Shown in pieces: positions 23,670 to 33,347 of a DNA stretch of 64,000 nucleotides. Positions within the stretch are counted from its first letter, which is position 1. Each line of letters opens with the position of its first letter. The translations under genes were made by a program, and so were the position numbers. The notes under the pieces were generated by a model that saw only the letters and a program-made list of their open reading frames with translations, had not been told where the DNA came from and did no database searches. The stretch comes from Bacteroidales bacterium. GTDB lineage: Bacteria > Bacteroidota > Bacteroidia > Bacteroidales > UBA3824. The DNA is taken from assembly GCA_016293845.1 (NCBI GenBank), contig JAEDDH010000004.1:124001-188000 (forward strand), in the 5' to 3' direction.

Positions 23670-25697
23670 ATGAATAAACAAAGCGTTATAATACTTACAA
23701 CTACTATTTTGCTGCTTATGGTGGCGTTTACAGCTGTGATGTGCAATTCGGGTAATGATGAAAAAGTGTACCGAATTGGACTTTCGCAATGCGCCGACGA
23801 CACACAATGGCGCAAGCAAATGACCCGCCGACTAAGAGCCAACGCCGTGCAAGAAGGCAACATCGAACTCATTGTTACCAACGCCGACAATAGTAGTTCA
23901 AAACAAGTGAGAGATATTGATTCACTTTCGTCGATTGGTATCGACCTTCTGCTTGTTTCGCCAAACGACGTAGATTCCATCACCGACGCTATCCGCCGAA
24001 TACACAACAAGGGCATTCCCGTAATCGAGATCGACCGTCAAACTTCCGACTCTACTTCGTTTTCGTGTTTTATTGGTGCCAACAACATCCACATAGGTAT
24101 TGAGGCAGCCAAATTAGCCGACAATATGTGTCCCAAAGTAGTTGATTTTGTGGAACTTTACGGACAAAAAACAGCTTCTGCTACCATTGAGCGTAGCAGA
24201 GGATTCAACGAGGCAATACAATACCGCCAATTTACCAACAAAAAATTCAATAAAGTGCATGAACTTTATTGCAATTTCAGCGCTACAGAAGGTTACGTCA
24301 AAATGAAAAATCTGTTGGAAACCGACACCAATTTCAATCTTGTATACTCTCACAACGACGATATGGCTATTGGAGCCAGCCGTGCCATCCGCGAAAAAGG
24401 CATCAAACATAAGATTTTCATCATTGGTATCGACGCCGTGCCATCCGAAGAAGGCGGAATCCTTGCCGTATACAATCGCGAAATGGACGCCACTATCCTC
24501 TACCCCAACGGCAGCGATGAGGCTATCGAAACCGCTATGAAAATTTTGAAAGGTCAACCTTACGAACGCAATATCCAACTTGCAACATTACCTATCGACA
24601 CCAATAATGCATTCGGACTCTACAAACAGCTCAACAGTTCAAAAGAACTCGACGAAAAACTCTTGAAACAAGATGCCAACGTTAAAAGTATGGTGTCGCG
24701 AATTTCTACGCAGAACAATATCATACTCCTTATTATCATAATGCTTGCCGGTGCGTTTATCTTGATTTCGGTAATATTCAGGCTCTACGCCAACAACAAA
24801 AAGCAGAATACTATACTCTGCGAACAAACCGCCGAAATTCTCGCACAAAAAGAGGAACTTGAAAGTCAGTCGGTATACCTCAGCCAAATCAACGAGGCAT
24901 TACGCCGCAGCAAGGAGAACACTCTCGGCAGTATCCGCTACGCACAAACCATTCAAACAGCAATGTTGCCCACCACATCCGATTTAGACAAGGTGTTTAA
25001 ATCGTTTGTAATATATCTGCCCAAAGACATTGTAAGTGGCGACTTCTACTATTTCCATTATATCAAATACGATGAGCGTGAGGTAGATTTTGTAAGCGTT
25101 ATCGACTGCACAGGTCACGGCGTGCCGGGCGCGTTTATGAGCCTTATAGGTATCAACCTTTTAGACCAGATTATCAAACAGCAGTTTATCCACTCGCCTG
25201 CCGAAATTCTCGACGAACTCAACCGCAACGTGCGCAAGATGCTCCGTCAAGAAGAAACCGACAACGACGACGGTATGGAGGCAATATTCTGCAAAGTAGA
25301 AAAATGGTCAGACGGACGTCGCCGCCTCACCTACGAGGGTGCTAAATTCCCTGTTCACCGCTACAACTCGCAATCTGGCGAAATTGAAACCTACAAAACA
25401 TCGCGAAAGGGTATCGGTGGCAAATTCCGCAATAGAGAATCGGCTGTAACTTTTACAGACAAAACCATAGACCTCAACATCGGCGACCGTCTTTATATGA
25501 CCTCCGACGGCATTGGCGACCAAAACAACTACGAGCGCAAACGCTACACTATCAAACGTTTGCTCGATGCTATCAAGGATTCTGTAAAAATGGACATCGA
25601 CCAACAGAAAAATCACATACTCAACGACCTCAACAATTTTAAAGGCGACTGCGACCAGCGCGACGACATCACCGTTTTAGGCGTTGAGATTGTTTAG
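23670..25697 (+). CDS. Periplasmic sugar-binding-like sensor with SpoIIE/PP2C phosphatase output
   Basis: 675 residues. A membrane anchor (7-25) leads to a type 1 periplasmic-binding domain resembling ribose-binding proteins (about 33-330: YRIGLSQCADDTQWR, IDLLLVSPNDVDSI, GIPVIEIDR). A second helix follows (349-372), then a coiled coil (378-420) and a SpoIIE-type phosphatase (450-675) with metal motifs SGDFY, DCTGHGVPGAFMS, TSDGIGD and RDDITVLG all intact. It probably senses a periplasmic ligand and dephosphorylates a serine-phosphorylated partner such as an anti-anti-sigma protein; none is nearby. The ligand is unknown. Confidence 0.9.
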   Translation: MNKQSVIILTTTILLLMVAFTAVMCNSGNDEKVYRIGLSQCADDTQWRKQMTRRLRANAVQEGNIELIVTNADNSSSKQVRDIDSLSSIGIDLLLVSPNDVDSITDAIRRIHNKGIPVIEIDRQTSDSTSFSCFIGANNIHIGIEAAKLADNMCPKVVDFVELYGQKTASATIERSRGFNEAIQYRQFTNKKFNKVHELYCNFSATEGYVKMKNLLETDTNFNLVYSHNDDMAIGASRAIREKGIKHKIFIIGIDAVPSEEGGILAVYNREMDATILYPNGSDEAIETAMKILKGQPYERNIQLATLPIDTNNAFGLYKQLNSSKELDEKLLKQDANVKSMVSRISTQNNIILLIIIMLAGAFILISVIFRLYANNKKQNTILCEQTAEILAQKEELESQSVYLSQINEALRRSKENTLGSIRYAQTIQTAMLPTTSDLDKVFKSFVIYLPKDIVSGDFYYFHYIKYDEREVDFVSVIDCTGHGVPGAFMSLIGINLLDQIIKQQFIHSPAEILDELNRNVRKMLRQEETDNDDGMEAIFCKVEKWSDGRRRLTYEGAKFPVHRYNSQSGEIETYKTSRKGIGGKFRNRESAVTFTDKTIDLNIGDRLYMTSDGIGDQNNYERKRYTIKRLLDAIKDSVKMDIDQQKNHILNDLNNFKGDCDQRDDITVLGVEIV

Positions 25698-25712
25698 AAG
25701 TTAAGGAGATGA

Positions 25713-27218
25713 TTAACCATCGTACTCCTCGTCTTGAGTAATTGAGAACAGCACCCATGAGAAATTACCGTCGGTGATCTTAGAACCACAGTAGCCACAC
25801 ACACCAGCCTGTCCCATATTGTCGGCAGGTGCTCCACAGTTGGGGCAACGTGATGTAGCTTTGCTTTCGATGCTTACACCCTTGCGGCTAACAAAAGTCC
25901 AATACTCGCTAAATACACGTTCGCGGTGATTGTTGCCAGCTATTACATTACCATTGTTGTCAACATAATAGTCGTAACAATAGGCAAAAATTCTCACCGT
26001 TACCGAATCGTAGTATTTGTCGGTTTCGTATTTTACAGTGTTAACCTTTTGAATAGTAACATTGTCGAGAGCATTACGACAACCGTATTCTTTGCAGAAA
26101 GTAATCCAATAGTTCATACTTTGCCATAGACGGTCGCTGAGCAGGTGTCGAGCTTGAGCCCACTGCAGAGATGAATACAATTTGTAAATATCCAAGAAAT
26201 AAGGAGTTGCAATATTCTGTTCAAATTCTCTGTAACCCATATTGTTGTGAGTGGCGGCAAATGCACCAGCACGCTCTTGCAGATGACTGTCGTAGATGGT
26301 GGCATTGTCAGTACCCATTTCAGCAGAGTAAGTAATCACGTCTGAAGTTTTTACCCTCTCGGTAGATACCACTGTTACAGCATTTACAATCCACGCATTG
26401 TCGGTTTGCGAAATCATATTGCCACAGTGAGCACACGTACCTGCATCGGTAAACTCGGCAGAAGCTCCACAGCAAGGACATTTAAGCACGCCCATACCGT
26501 CGGGAACAGGCGACACAACACCCGCGTTGCGCACAAACTGCCAGTTCTCTACAGTAAAACAACGGAAAACTGCGCCATTGGCCTTTGCCTTGGCGGTATA
26601 GTTGGCATTAAACTCAACGGTTATCTTGGTGATTTTCTGGTGAGTTTCGTGATAAACATCGTTTGAAATCGACACAATAGAAGCCTTGCCAATCACAACT
26701 TCTGAAATATCATAGTTGCTCCATTTTTCGAGATTAGTGCTAAAAAACGGCTGAATCTCCTTAAGTCTGTCGCCACTGATATAAAGGTGCATCTTGGTAA
26801 AGAGCAGCGAAGCATAATCTAAGAACACAGGAGTAGAAAAGTTGGGATCGGAACTTTTTAAACGAGCCAGCATAGTGTCGCGTTGTGCTGTGCTACTCAT
26901 GATATTACGCTGCGTAGGTGCCGAAGATATAGTTGAATTTTTTGAACTCTTTTCGGCAATCTTGTAAATAATAAACAGAATAGCCAGCACTATAAGCGTA
27001 GGTATAGGATAATTTAAAAAGCAGTAAACAATCAAACTTGCAAGACCGTCGCCGCCGCTGCCACTACCGCCGTTGCCACCGCCTCCGCCGTGATAGCCAT
27101 GTCCGCCACCGGGTCGAGCTTCGGCAATTTCGGGTAAAAAGATTACAAAGATGGCTATAATTACTAAAGATACAAGTATCAGCCAATTATATCGATTATT
27201 CAAAAATTTTTTCATCAT
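25713..27218 (-). CDS. Tim44-like membrane protein with two zinc ribbons
   Basis: 501 residues. The N-terminus has a hydrophobic segment (12-33), a His/Gly-rich stretch (37-57) and a second helix (60-87). Two Tim44-like halves follow (about 110-245 and 300-450). Each is followed by a zinc ribbon: CPCC...CAHC (247-265) and CPNC...CGYC (458-477). The duplicated domain-plus-ribbon design is unusual. Tim44-like domains bind membranes or partner proteins in other systems, but the role here is unknown. It is 36 bases downstream of the TPM-domain gene and convergent with the SpoIIE sensor gene. Confidence 0.82.
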   Translation of the reverse strand: MMKKFLNNRYNWLILVSLVIIAIFVIFLPEIAEARPGGGHGYHGGGGGNGGSGSGGDGLASLIVYCFLNYPIPTLIVLAILFIIYKIAEKSSKNSTISSAPTQRNIMSSTAQRDTMLARLKSSDPNFSTPVFLDYASLLFTKMHLYISGDRLKEIQPFFSTNLEKWSNYDISEVVIGKASIVSISNDVYHETHQKITKITVEFNANYTAKAKANGAVFRCFTVENWQFVRNAGVVSPVPDGMGVLKCPCCGASAEFTDAGTCAHCGNMISQTDNAWIVNAVTVVSTERVKTSDVITYSAEMGTDNATIYDSHLQERAGAFAATHNNMGYREFEQNIATPYFLDIYKLYSSLQWAQARHLLSDRLWQSMNYWITFCKEYGCRNALDNVTIQKVNTVKYETDKYYDSVTVRIFAYCYDYYVDNNGNVIAGNNHRERVFSEYWTFVSRKGVSIESKATSRCPNCGAPADNMGQAGVCGYCGSKITDGNFSWVLFSITQDEEYDG

Positions 27219-27254
27219 TGCAATAGTTTATCATTACACCTTATATAATAGTAA

Positions 27255-27878
27255 CTACAAATCCACGTCAAGGTCGTCGGGAAGTTCGTTGATGTCGTCC
27301 TCGCGATGAGGCAAGTATTTTGCAAAAATAGGAACTGATTCGTGCATCACTCTTAGAATTTCGGCGGGAACATCATTTGCAGCAAAAATGTTGTTGACCA
27401 TTGAGTTGAGTTTCTGCATATCCACATCATCAAAGAGGAGAGTGATCCCGTGGTCGGGCATAAAGATAGCCTCTTGTTCGGTAACAGAGCAGTAAATCAG
27501 AAAACCTGTGTGCTCCATAGTATTGTAAATCATCCCCTTTTGAAAAATAGCACGGGCATAGATTTCGGCATTTTTGCGACGAACTTTTTTGGGTATAATC
27601 AACCGCTGAAGCGCAGGCACAAATGTAAACAACGCCAATGCCGCTCCAAACACAATCACCGAAATACCATACATAAAATAGATATCAAAATCTATCGGAG
27701 CAAACATAAAAAAAGTAAACACCACAAAGCACAATATTGCAGCGGCGGCAAAAGAATATGGAGTATACCGTCCAGACGACTTTTTTATTATCACCACAGC
27801 CTCGGCTTGCGAGTTGTTTTCAATCTCTGCCACACCATCGTAAAGTTTAGTGCGGAAATTGTCATCGAATCTTTTCAT
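27255..27878 (-). CDS. TPM-domain membrane protein
   Basis: 207 residues. The N-terminal amphipathic part is followed by two membrane helices (about 41-60 and 67-92). A TPM-domain segment then contains AEIYARAIFQKGMIYNTMEH and GFLIYCSVTEQEAIFMPDHG. TPM domains (YgcG/Psb32-like) are small alpha/beta folds linked to envelope protein assembly. The tail is acidic. It is the first gene of a two-gene operon with the Tim44-like zinc-ribbon protein, and the gene divergent to it encodes a membrane coiled-coil protein. Confidence 0.8.
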   Translation of the reverse strand: MKRFDDNFRTKLYDGVAEIENNSQAEAVVIIKKSSGRYTPYSFAAAAILCFVVFTFFMFAPIDFDIYFMYGISVIVFGAALALFTFVPALQRLIIPKKVRRKNAEIYARAIFQKGMIYNTMEHTGFLIYCSVTEQEAIFMPDHGITLLFDDVDMQKLNSMVNNIFAANDVPAEILRVMHESVPIFAKYLPHREDDINELPDDLDVDL

Positions 27879-27983
27879 ATTTTTATATCCTATTCAACTA
27901 TTAAGTACAAAATCACTCTGTTAAAATTTTTTATAAATATACGGATATTTTTTAAAATATCACCGTTTGGCAAAAATATTTTT

Positions 27984-27991
27984 TAATTTTG
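27984..27991 (+). promoter_or_regulatory. -7 element for the coiled-coil protein gene
   Basis: TAATTTTG lies 27 bases before the ATG at 28019, in the 140-base divergent region shared with the TPM gene. Confidence 0.65.
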
Positions 27992-28018
27992 TAAACTGAA
28001 ATTTATCCACAACTAAAA

Positions 28019-29065
28019 ATGAGCAACGAAGTAAAAGAATACAAACCCAAATCGTTTTGGAGCCGTCCCGAAGGCAAACTGGGTGCAGCAGTGCTTATTA
28101 CAGGGTCTGCAGCATTAGGCATATTCCACAATCCTGCATTAGATTTGTTGCGCTCGATGTTTGAAACGCCATTCAGCACAATGGGATTGTTTGCCATATT
28201 AGGCACTGTGGCTCTGATATTTACCGATTCGCGTGCAAGGAAACTTGTAAGTTTTGCATTTAAAGGAATAATGCGCAAAATAACAGGATGGTTTGTACAG
28301 TTAGACCCGATCAAAATATTGGAATCGCACATCGAGTACCTCAAAAAAAACCGCGAAGAGATGAACTCCAATATCACCAAACTGCGCGGACAACTATCCA
28401 AACTTCGCAGCATTGTTACTCAAAACAACAACGAAATGGATCAGAAAATACGCATAGCACGTCAAGCCAAGTTGCAAAACCGCAACGAACTCGTGGCTAT
28501 CAACACCCGTCAATATGGTCGTTTAAAAGAACTCAACACAAGGTACGAAACTATGATCAACAAGATGAACGTACTTTACAATGTGTTGACCAAAATCTAC
28601 AACAGCACCGCATACCTTATTCAAGATACCGAAAACGAAGTTAGGCTCAGAAAGCAAGAGGCAACTGCCATTATGACAGGTTATTCCGCTATGAAACACG
28701 CCATGAACATTATCAACGGCGACCCCGACCGCAAGATGATGTTTGATATGGCAAACGAAGCTCTTGCCGACGACATTTATGCTAAAATCGGCGAAATGGA
28801 TACCTTTATTGAACTTTCAGGCGACTTTATCGACAATGTTAATCTTCAAAATGCCGCATTTGAACAGCAAGGCAACGACCTTATAGCCAAACTCGAAAAA
28901 ATGGAGAAAGAAGGCTTATCTTACTTAGAATCTGCCGACAAAGGACTTCCGCAAGGCGACGTTACCCACATGACCGCCGCAGAAATAGACGCTGCTATCA
29001 GAAACCAAGGCGGAAAAATTCCTGCCGGTGCTCCTCGCGACTTCACAAATATTTATAACCACTAA
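28019..29065 (+). CDS. Membrane-anchored coiled-coil protein
   Basis: 348 residues of no family I recognise. Two hydrophobic helices near the N-terminus (about 21-40 and 53-70) are followed by a basic stretch. A long helical region (about 95-210) has heptad-like repeats such as EYLKKNREEMNSNITKLRGQ and EVRLRKQEATAIMTGYS. The C-terminal part (about 220-320) contains a second helical segment and ends in an unstructured GKIPAGAPRDF tail. The PspA/IM30-like helical character is only an impression. A 62-residue membrane protein gene follows 12 bases later. Confidence 0.78.
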   Translation: MSNEVKEYKPKSFWSRPEGKLGAAVLITGSAALGIFHNPALDLLRSMFETPFSTMGLFAILGTVALIFTDSRARKLVSFAFKGIMRKITGWFVQLDPIKILESHIEYLKKNREEMNSNITKLRGQLSKLRSIVTQNNNEMDQKIRIARQAKLQNRNELVAINTRQYGRLKELNTRYETMINKMNVLYNVLTKIYNSTAYLIQDTENEVRLRKQEATAIMTGYSAMKHAMNIINGDPDRKMMFDMANEALADDIYAKIGEMDTFIELSGDFIDNVNLQNAAFEQQGNDLIAKLEKMEKEGLSYLESADKGLPQGDVTHMTAAEIDAAIRNQGGKIPAGAPRDFTNIYNH

Positions 29066-29077
29066 AACCTTTTAGCC

Positions 29078-29266
29078 ATGAAACAGAAAAGAATGAAACT
29101 CATCTCCAAATTACTTATATATATATTGGTGTTCGCTATTGGCGGATATTTTTTCTATAAGTATATGCCGCAAGGGTTTAAAGAATTGGTAACGCCTGCC
29201 ACTACTTCACCCGCACCTGCAGAACCTACTTCACCCGCATCTCCAGAAGTTTCTCCTGTCCAATAA
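29078..29266 (+). CDS. Small single-pass membrane protein
   Basis: 62 residues: a basic N-terminus (KQKRMKLISK), one membrane helix (about 13-30), a YMPQGFKELV segment and a Pro/Ala/Ser-rich tail (TSPAPAEPTSPASPEVSP). It follows the coiled-coil gene by 12 bases and is probably its partner. The last 41 bases overlap the 3' end of the FAH-family gene on the other strand. Confidence 0.65.
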   Translation: MKQKRMKLISKLLIYILVFAIGGYFFYKYMPQGFKELVTPATTSPAPAEPTSPASPEVSPVQ

Positions 29267-29840
29267 AAGCCTCGCAAAAGTCGCCGATTTTGAGCGGTCC
29301 AACGCCAGCCGGTGTGCCTGTATATATCAAATCGCCAGTTTTGAACATCACAAACTGCGAAATATACGACACAATTTCGTCAAACGAAAACATCATATCA
29401 GCGGTATTGCCTTGCTGAACGGTTTTATCATTGATTTTGAGCGAAAAATCTATATTGCGCATATCTGCAAACTGAGTTTTGGGCAAAAACACTGGCGAAA
29501 TAGGTGCAGCACCATCAAAACCCTTACTCAAAAACCACGGCAAACCCTTTTGACGGCATTCATTTTGAATATCTCGGGCTGTGATATCAAGTCCGATACC
29601 AATTTCGTCGTAATATCTGTGGGCAAATTTAGGACTTACACACTTGCCAACCTTACAAATTTTTAGCACTATCTCGGTTTCGTACTCGATCTGAGAAGAA
29701 AACTCTGGATAATAAAAATCAGAATTGTTGCGCAGCAATGCGGTTTCGGGCTTGATAAAGAAAACCGGCTTTGATGGAGTTTCCATCTCAATTTCGGCAT
29801 TGTGCTTACGATAATTGCCAGCGATACAAAATATTTTCAT
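29226..29840 (-). CDS. Fumarylacetoacetate hydrolase (FAH) family protein
   Basis: 204 residues from MKIFCIAGNYRKHNAE; the longer frame from 29906 adds an unlikely Phe-rich leader. The fold is that of small FAHD1-like acylpyruvase/oxaloacetate decarboxylase enzymes. Visible elements are KPVFFIKPETAL, the metal ligands in IEYETEIVLKI (ExE), GIGLDITARDIQ, the KGFDGAAPISP loop and FKTGDLIYTGTPAGVGPL at the end. The likely reaction is C-C hydrolysis or decarboxylation of an acylpyruvate or oxaloacetate; the substrate is not certain. Confidence 0.9.
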   Translation of the reverse strand: MKIFCIAGNYRKHNAEIEMETPSKPVFFIKPETALLRNNSDFYYPEFSSQIEYETEIVLKICKVGKCVSPKFAHRYYDEIGIGLDITARDIQNECRQKGLPWFLSKGFDGAAPISPVFLPKTQFADMRNIDFSLKINDKTVQQGNTADMMFSFDEIVSYISQFVMFKTGDLIYTGTPAGVGPLKIGDFCEAFIGQEKLLEMRVK

Positions 29841-29938
29841 AGTTACAAATATTACAAAACGTGGCAAAATTATAAAAAATAGAAAAAAAAAACAGAAATT
29901 TAACAATAGTTAAAGTACCAAATTGCCAAAATAATTTG

Positions 29939-29946
29939 TAATTTTG
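29939..29946 (+). promoter_or_regulatory. -7 element for the translocase-like gene
   Basis: TAATTTTG lies about 105 bases before the ATG at 30052, implying a long leader. A second promoter closer to the gene was not evident. Confidence 0.45.
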
Positions 29947-30051
29947 GAACGCAAACTATACAAGTAATGTTCGCACTGTTTGATACGCTCAAAAAATCGG
30001 TATACATATTGCATTTTGATACAAAGAAAACAAAAACAGCACGCTAATTAA

Positions 30052-33000
30052 ATGAAGAAACTTAGCCACTTTTTAATAAAGAATTTCGAGTTGAAACCTC
30101 AAGAAATCAATATTTTCTTGATGTTGTTCCTACATTCGTTTTTTCTCGGGCTTGCGGGTGCGTTCTATTTTACACCTGCCAACTCGGAGTTTATCAAGTT
30201 CTTCGGCAGCGAACAATTGCCCTACGCGTACATTGCAGCTGGCATTGGCGGATACATTTTCACTTCGATTTATTCGTGGTTTCAAAAACGTATTGGCAGC
30301 CGCTCGCTATTTATGGGCACGCTGCTAACTATGACTATATTAACACTTTGCTGCCGAATATTCTTGCACACCATACCAGACAAATGGCTGAGTGTGTTTG
30401 TGTTTATTTGGGCATGGCCATTTTTGTCGATGATAGGCATCGAGTGCGGCGCTTTGTCGCTCAAATTCCTCAACTTAGTGCAAGTTAAGCGTATTTTTGC
30501 ACTGTTTAGTATGGGTGGCGTGTTGGCGGCGATTATTGGTTATTTGGCGATCCCGCTGTTAAACAAAGTAATATCTCACCCTTACGACTTATTATATATC
30601 AGCACATTAGGATTTATTCTTGGTATTGTGTTCCTGATAATGCTTTACAACAAGTATCCCGAAAAACTTGTCGACGAAAAGGGTAAAAAATTTCAACTCA
30701 TCAAAAAAGAGACAAACGACGGCACGGGATTTCTCCAACTTATTAAAAAAGACTACTTTAAATACATATTTATATGTGCCACCCTCTCGATGACCATTAT
30801 ATATGTAACCGACTTCTCGTTTCTTTCAACAGTAAAAATACACATCGCACCCGAAAACATTTCGCAATATTTAGCACTTGTATATGCGGGATTAAAAATT
30901 GGCGAATTTGTAATTTCCTATTTTTCAAGTCGTCTGCTTAGCCGTTATGGAGTAAAATTAGGATTAATGATTTTGCCAATTGCCATGGGGGTGGTGGTAA
31001 CTCTTGCCGCCATAATTGGTATCGCCCCGGGTGTGGAATGTCTTATGTTTTTGATACTTATTACAATAAATAAATCGCAAGAAAGAATTTTGCGCCGAGG
31101 TCTCGACGACCCAGCTTTCAACATTCTCTACCAACCCCTTCCCGACAACGAAAAATTTGCCGTTCAAACCAAAGTAGGTGTGGTTCAGCAATTTAGTACG
31201 GCCATTGCAGGATTGTTTATTCTTGGTGTCAACAAGATTATAACCATCGGCGGCGAATACGATTTCAAATGGTTTATGTGGTTCTTTGTGCCGGTTTTGG
31301 TGGCTTGGGTAATATCTTCGCGCAACCTTTACCTAAGTTACAAAGATAATATCCGTCAGATACTTGCCGACATCAGCAAAGAAAAACGCCGCGACACATC
31401 AAAATATCAGTACGGTGCGGAAGTTCTCAGAAAATATATCAAAAAGTCGAGCCAAAAATTCACCAACCTTGCCGTAACAATTCTATCCGAAACCAATCCA
31501 CGTTCGCTTGAGGCTTACGCAGGAACACTTTTGGAAAGCGACGACGAAGTGGTAAACAAGGCTGTGCTCCGCAATATCGACCCCACCTGGCGACGCCGTA
31601 TTGCTTCGCCGTGCCAAAAAATTTACGAAACATCCAATAGTCCCGAAATACGACTGCTTGCCGAACGAGCCAAAAACTATCTTGATTTTTCGGAAATCAA
31701 GACTCCTCAGCCTGACGAACTTAACGCTCTCGCCGCTTCGGAATACGTTTCAGACAAAATCAAGTTGGTGAAATATATGTTTCAAGACGACAACTTGTTA
31801 AACGAAGGTATTATTCTCGGACTTTTGGACAGTACCGACAAAAACGTTAAATCAGCCGCCATCACTCTTGCAGGCAAACTCCGCACACAAAAGATGATTG
31901 CCAAACTGATTTCGCTGCTCGAATCGGTAGAATATTACAACACAGCCGGCGCAGTGCTGTTAGACATAGGCGACAAGGTGTTGCCCGCGCTCAACGAATA
32001 CTTTGAAAAATGTGTTCAACCTGTTATCCTTCTGCGCATTATTGAGCTGTACGGAAAATTTGGTTCGGCCCCGGCCCGCGCCTACCTTGTGCATAATATC
32101 AACTATCCAAACCGCGAGGTGCAGCAGGCTATTATCTACGCTATGTATTTTTGCAAGTATCAGGCTGAGCCCGAAGATGTTGACACTATTAAACAAAAAG
32201 TAAGCGAAACTGTTGAAAACATTGTTTGGATAATGTCGGCTCTTGAAGATATTGAGGACGAGAAAAACACCCTCAAACTGTTTCAAGCCCTTGATATTGA
32301 GAAACAAAACAATCTTGAACAATTGTTCTTGTTGCTCAGTTTTATCTACGAACCTCGTATTATCGCATTGATACAGAAGAATATCATTGGAAAAAACACA
32401 ATATTTGCATTAGAAATTATCGACAACTTCTTTTCGCAAGATGTTAAGCAGATAGTTTCGCCATTGTTCGACGATATGTCGGCAGTGCAGAAAATCAAGA
32501 AGTTAAGTCATTTCTTCCCGCAAAACAAATATTCGTTTAGCGACCGATTGAAAGAGATTATCAAGCGCGACTTCAACAAAATAGACAATTGGACAGTAAG
32601 CAAGGCAGTTGAATTGCTTGGACGTTTGCACAAATCAAAATCTTCCGCAAGTTCAAACTCAGGCGTGATGGACTATAAAGACCTCAGCCTTTGGGTACGC
32701 TCTAACTTAGACGAACTGCTCACCAAGATACGCAAGAGCGAAATGCCCGACGAGATTTTCCTCTGTCTCTACCACACCGACGAAATGGTATACTCTTCGG
32801 CAGCAAAAATTATTTACGAAGAGAACCCGATTAAATGCTCCGACTACCTTACCAATATGTCGCCCAAAAAGCAGCAGTTGCTTTCTGACCTTACCAACAA
32901 CCAGCCCATCTTGTTAGACAAGGTTAAGATGCTCAAAAAGCACCCGATGTACTTCAATGTGCCTGAAAACCTGCTTGTTAAGATGGCAGAACATATCCGC

Positions 33001-33321
33001 ATCAAACAGTTGCAAAAAGGCGATGAAATAATGCCAACAGTTCCCGGAGCCGCCGAAGATATTGTGATTGTGCTAAAAGGAACTCTGTGCGTTAACGAAA
33101 CATTTGGCGACGACACCTATTTCTTTAAAAACGATATCATTATCAAAGGTCTCAACCTTGACCAAGGTGCCAATGTACTCACAGCTAAAAAAGACAGCAC
33201 AGTATTGTTAATCAGCCGATTTGAGTATTTCAACATCCTCATCAACGAAACCGACATCATCCGCTACGTATTCAACGAAAATACACAAGGCAGATTAGCC
33301 GACAAACCTGAGGATGAATAA
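30052..33321 (+). CDS. ATP/ADP-translocase-like protein with HEAT repeats and cyclic-nucleotide-binding domain
   Basis: 1089 residues. The first 425 are a 10-12-helix transporter of the NTT/Tlc (Npt1) family (LKPQEINIFLMLFLHSFFLG, ALFSMGGVLAAIIGY, DPAFNILYQPLP), related to plastid and rickettsial nucleotide carriers. About 450-930 form an alpha-solenoid of HEAT-like repeats (KSAAITLAGKL, VQQAIIYAM). The last 140 residues resemble a cyclic-nucleotide-binding domain (LLVKMAEHIRIKQLQKGDEI, EDIVIVLKGTL), though the canonical RAA phosphate-binding loop is not seen. Free-living Bacteroidetes carry such fusions. Nucleotide transport is not proven, and a regulatory membrane role is possible. It is a single-gene unit. 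Confidence 0.87.
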   Translation: MKKLSHFLIKNFELKPQEINIFLMLFLHSFFLGLAGAFYFTPANSEFIKFFGSEQLPYAYIAAGIGGYIFTSIYSWFQKRIGSRSLFMGTLLTMTILTLCCRIFLHTIPDKWLSVFVFIWAWPFLSMIGIECGALSLKFLNLVQVKRIFALFSMGGVLAAIIGYLAIPLLNKVISHPYDLLYISTLGFILGIVFLIMLYNKYPEKLVDEKGKKFQLIKKETNDGTGFLQLIKKDYFKYIFICATLSMTIIYVTDFSFLSTVKIHIAPENISQYLALVYAGLKIGEFVISYFSSRLLSRYGVKLGLMILPIAMGVVVTLAAIIGIAPGVECLMFLILITINKSQERILRRGLDDPAFNILYQPLPDNEKFAVQTKVGVVQQFSTAIAGLFILGVNKIITIGGEYDFKWFMWFFVPVLVAWVISSRNLYLSYKDNIRQILADISKEKRRDTSKYQYGAEVLRKYIKKSSQKFTNLAVTILSETNPRSLEAYAGTLLESDDEVVNKAVLRNIDPTWRRRIASPCQKIYETSNSPEIRLLAERAKNYLDFSEIKTPQPDELNALAASEYVSDKIKLVKYMFQDDNLLNEGIILGLLDSTDKNVKSAAITLAGKLRTQKMIAKLISLLESVEYYNTAGAVLLDIGDKVLPALNEYFEKCVQPVILLRIIELYGKFGSAPARAYLVHNINYPNREVQQAIIYAMYFCKYQAEPEDVDTIKQKVSETVENIVWIMSALEDIEDEKNTLKLFQALDIEKQNNLEQLFLLLSFIYEPRIIALIQKNIIGKNTIFALEIIDNFFSQDVKQIVSPLFDDMSAVQKIKKLSHFFPQNKYSFSDRLKEIIKRDFNKIDNWTVSKAVELLGRLHKSKSSASSNSGVMDYKDLSLWVRSNLDELLTKIRKSEMPDEIFLCLYHTDEMVYSSAAKIIYEENPIKCSDYLTNMSPKKQQLLSDLTNNQPILLDKVKMLKKHPMYFNVPENLLVKMAEHIRIKQLQKGDEIMPTVPGAAEDIVIVLKGTLCVNETFGDDTYFFKNDIIIKGLNLDQGANVLTAKKDSTVLLISRFEYFNILINETDIIRYVFNENTQGRLADKPEDE

Positions 33322-33347
33322 ATTATCAAATCAAGAAACCACTACAA

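Noticed and set aside
29078..29266. Considered as a shadow of the FAH-family gene
   Set aside because: Only its last 41 bases overlap that gene; the membrane helix and close spacing to the coiled-coil gene support it, so it was kept as a gene.
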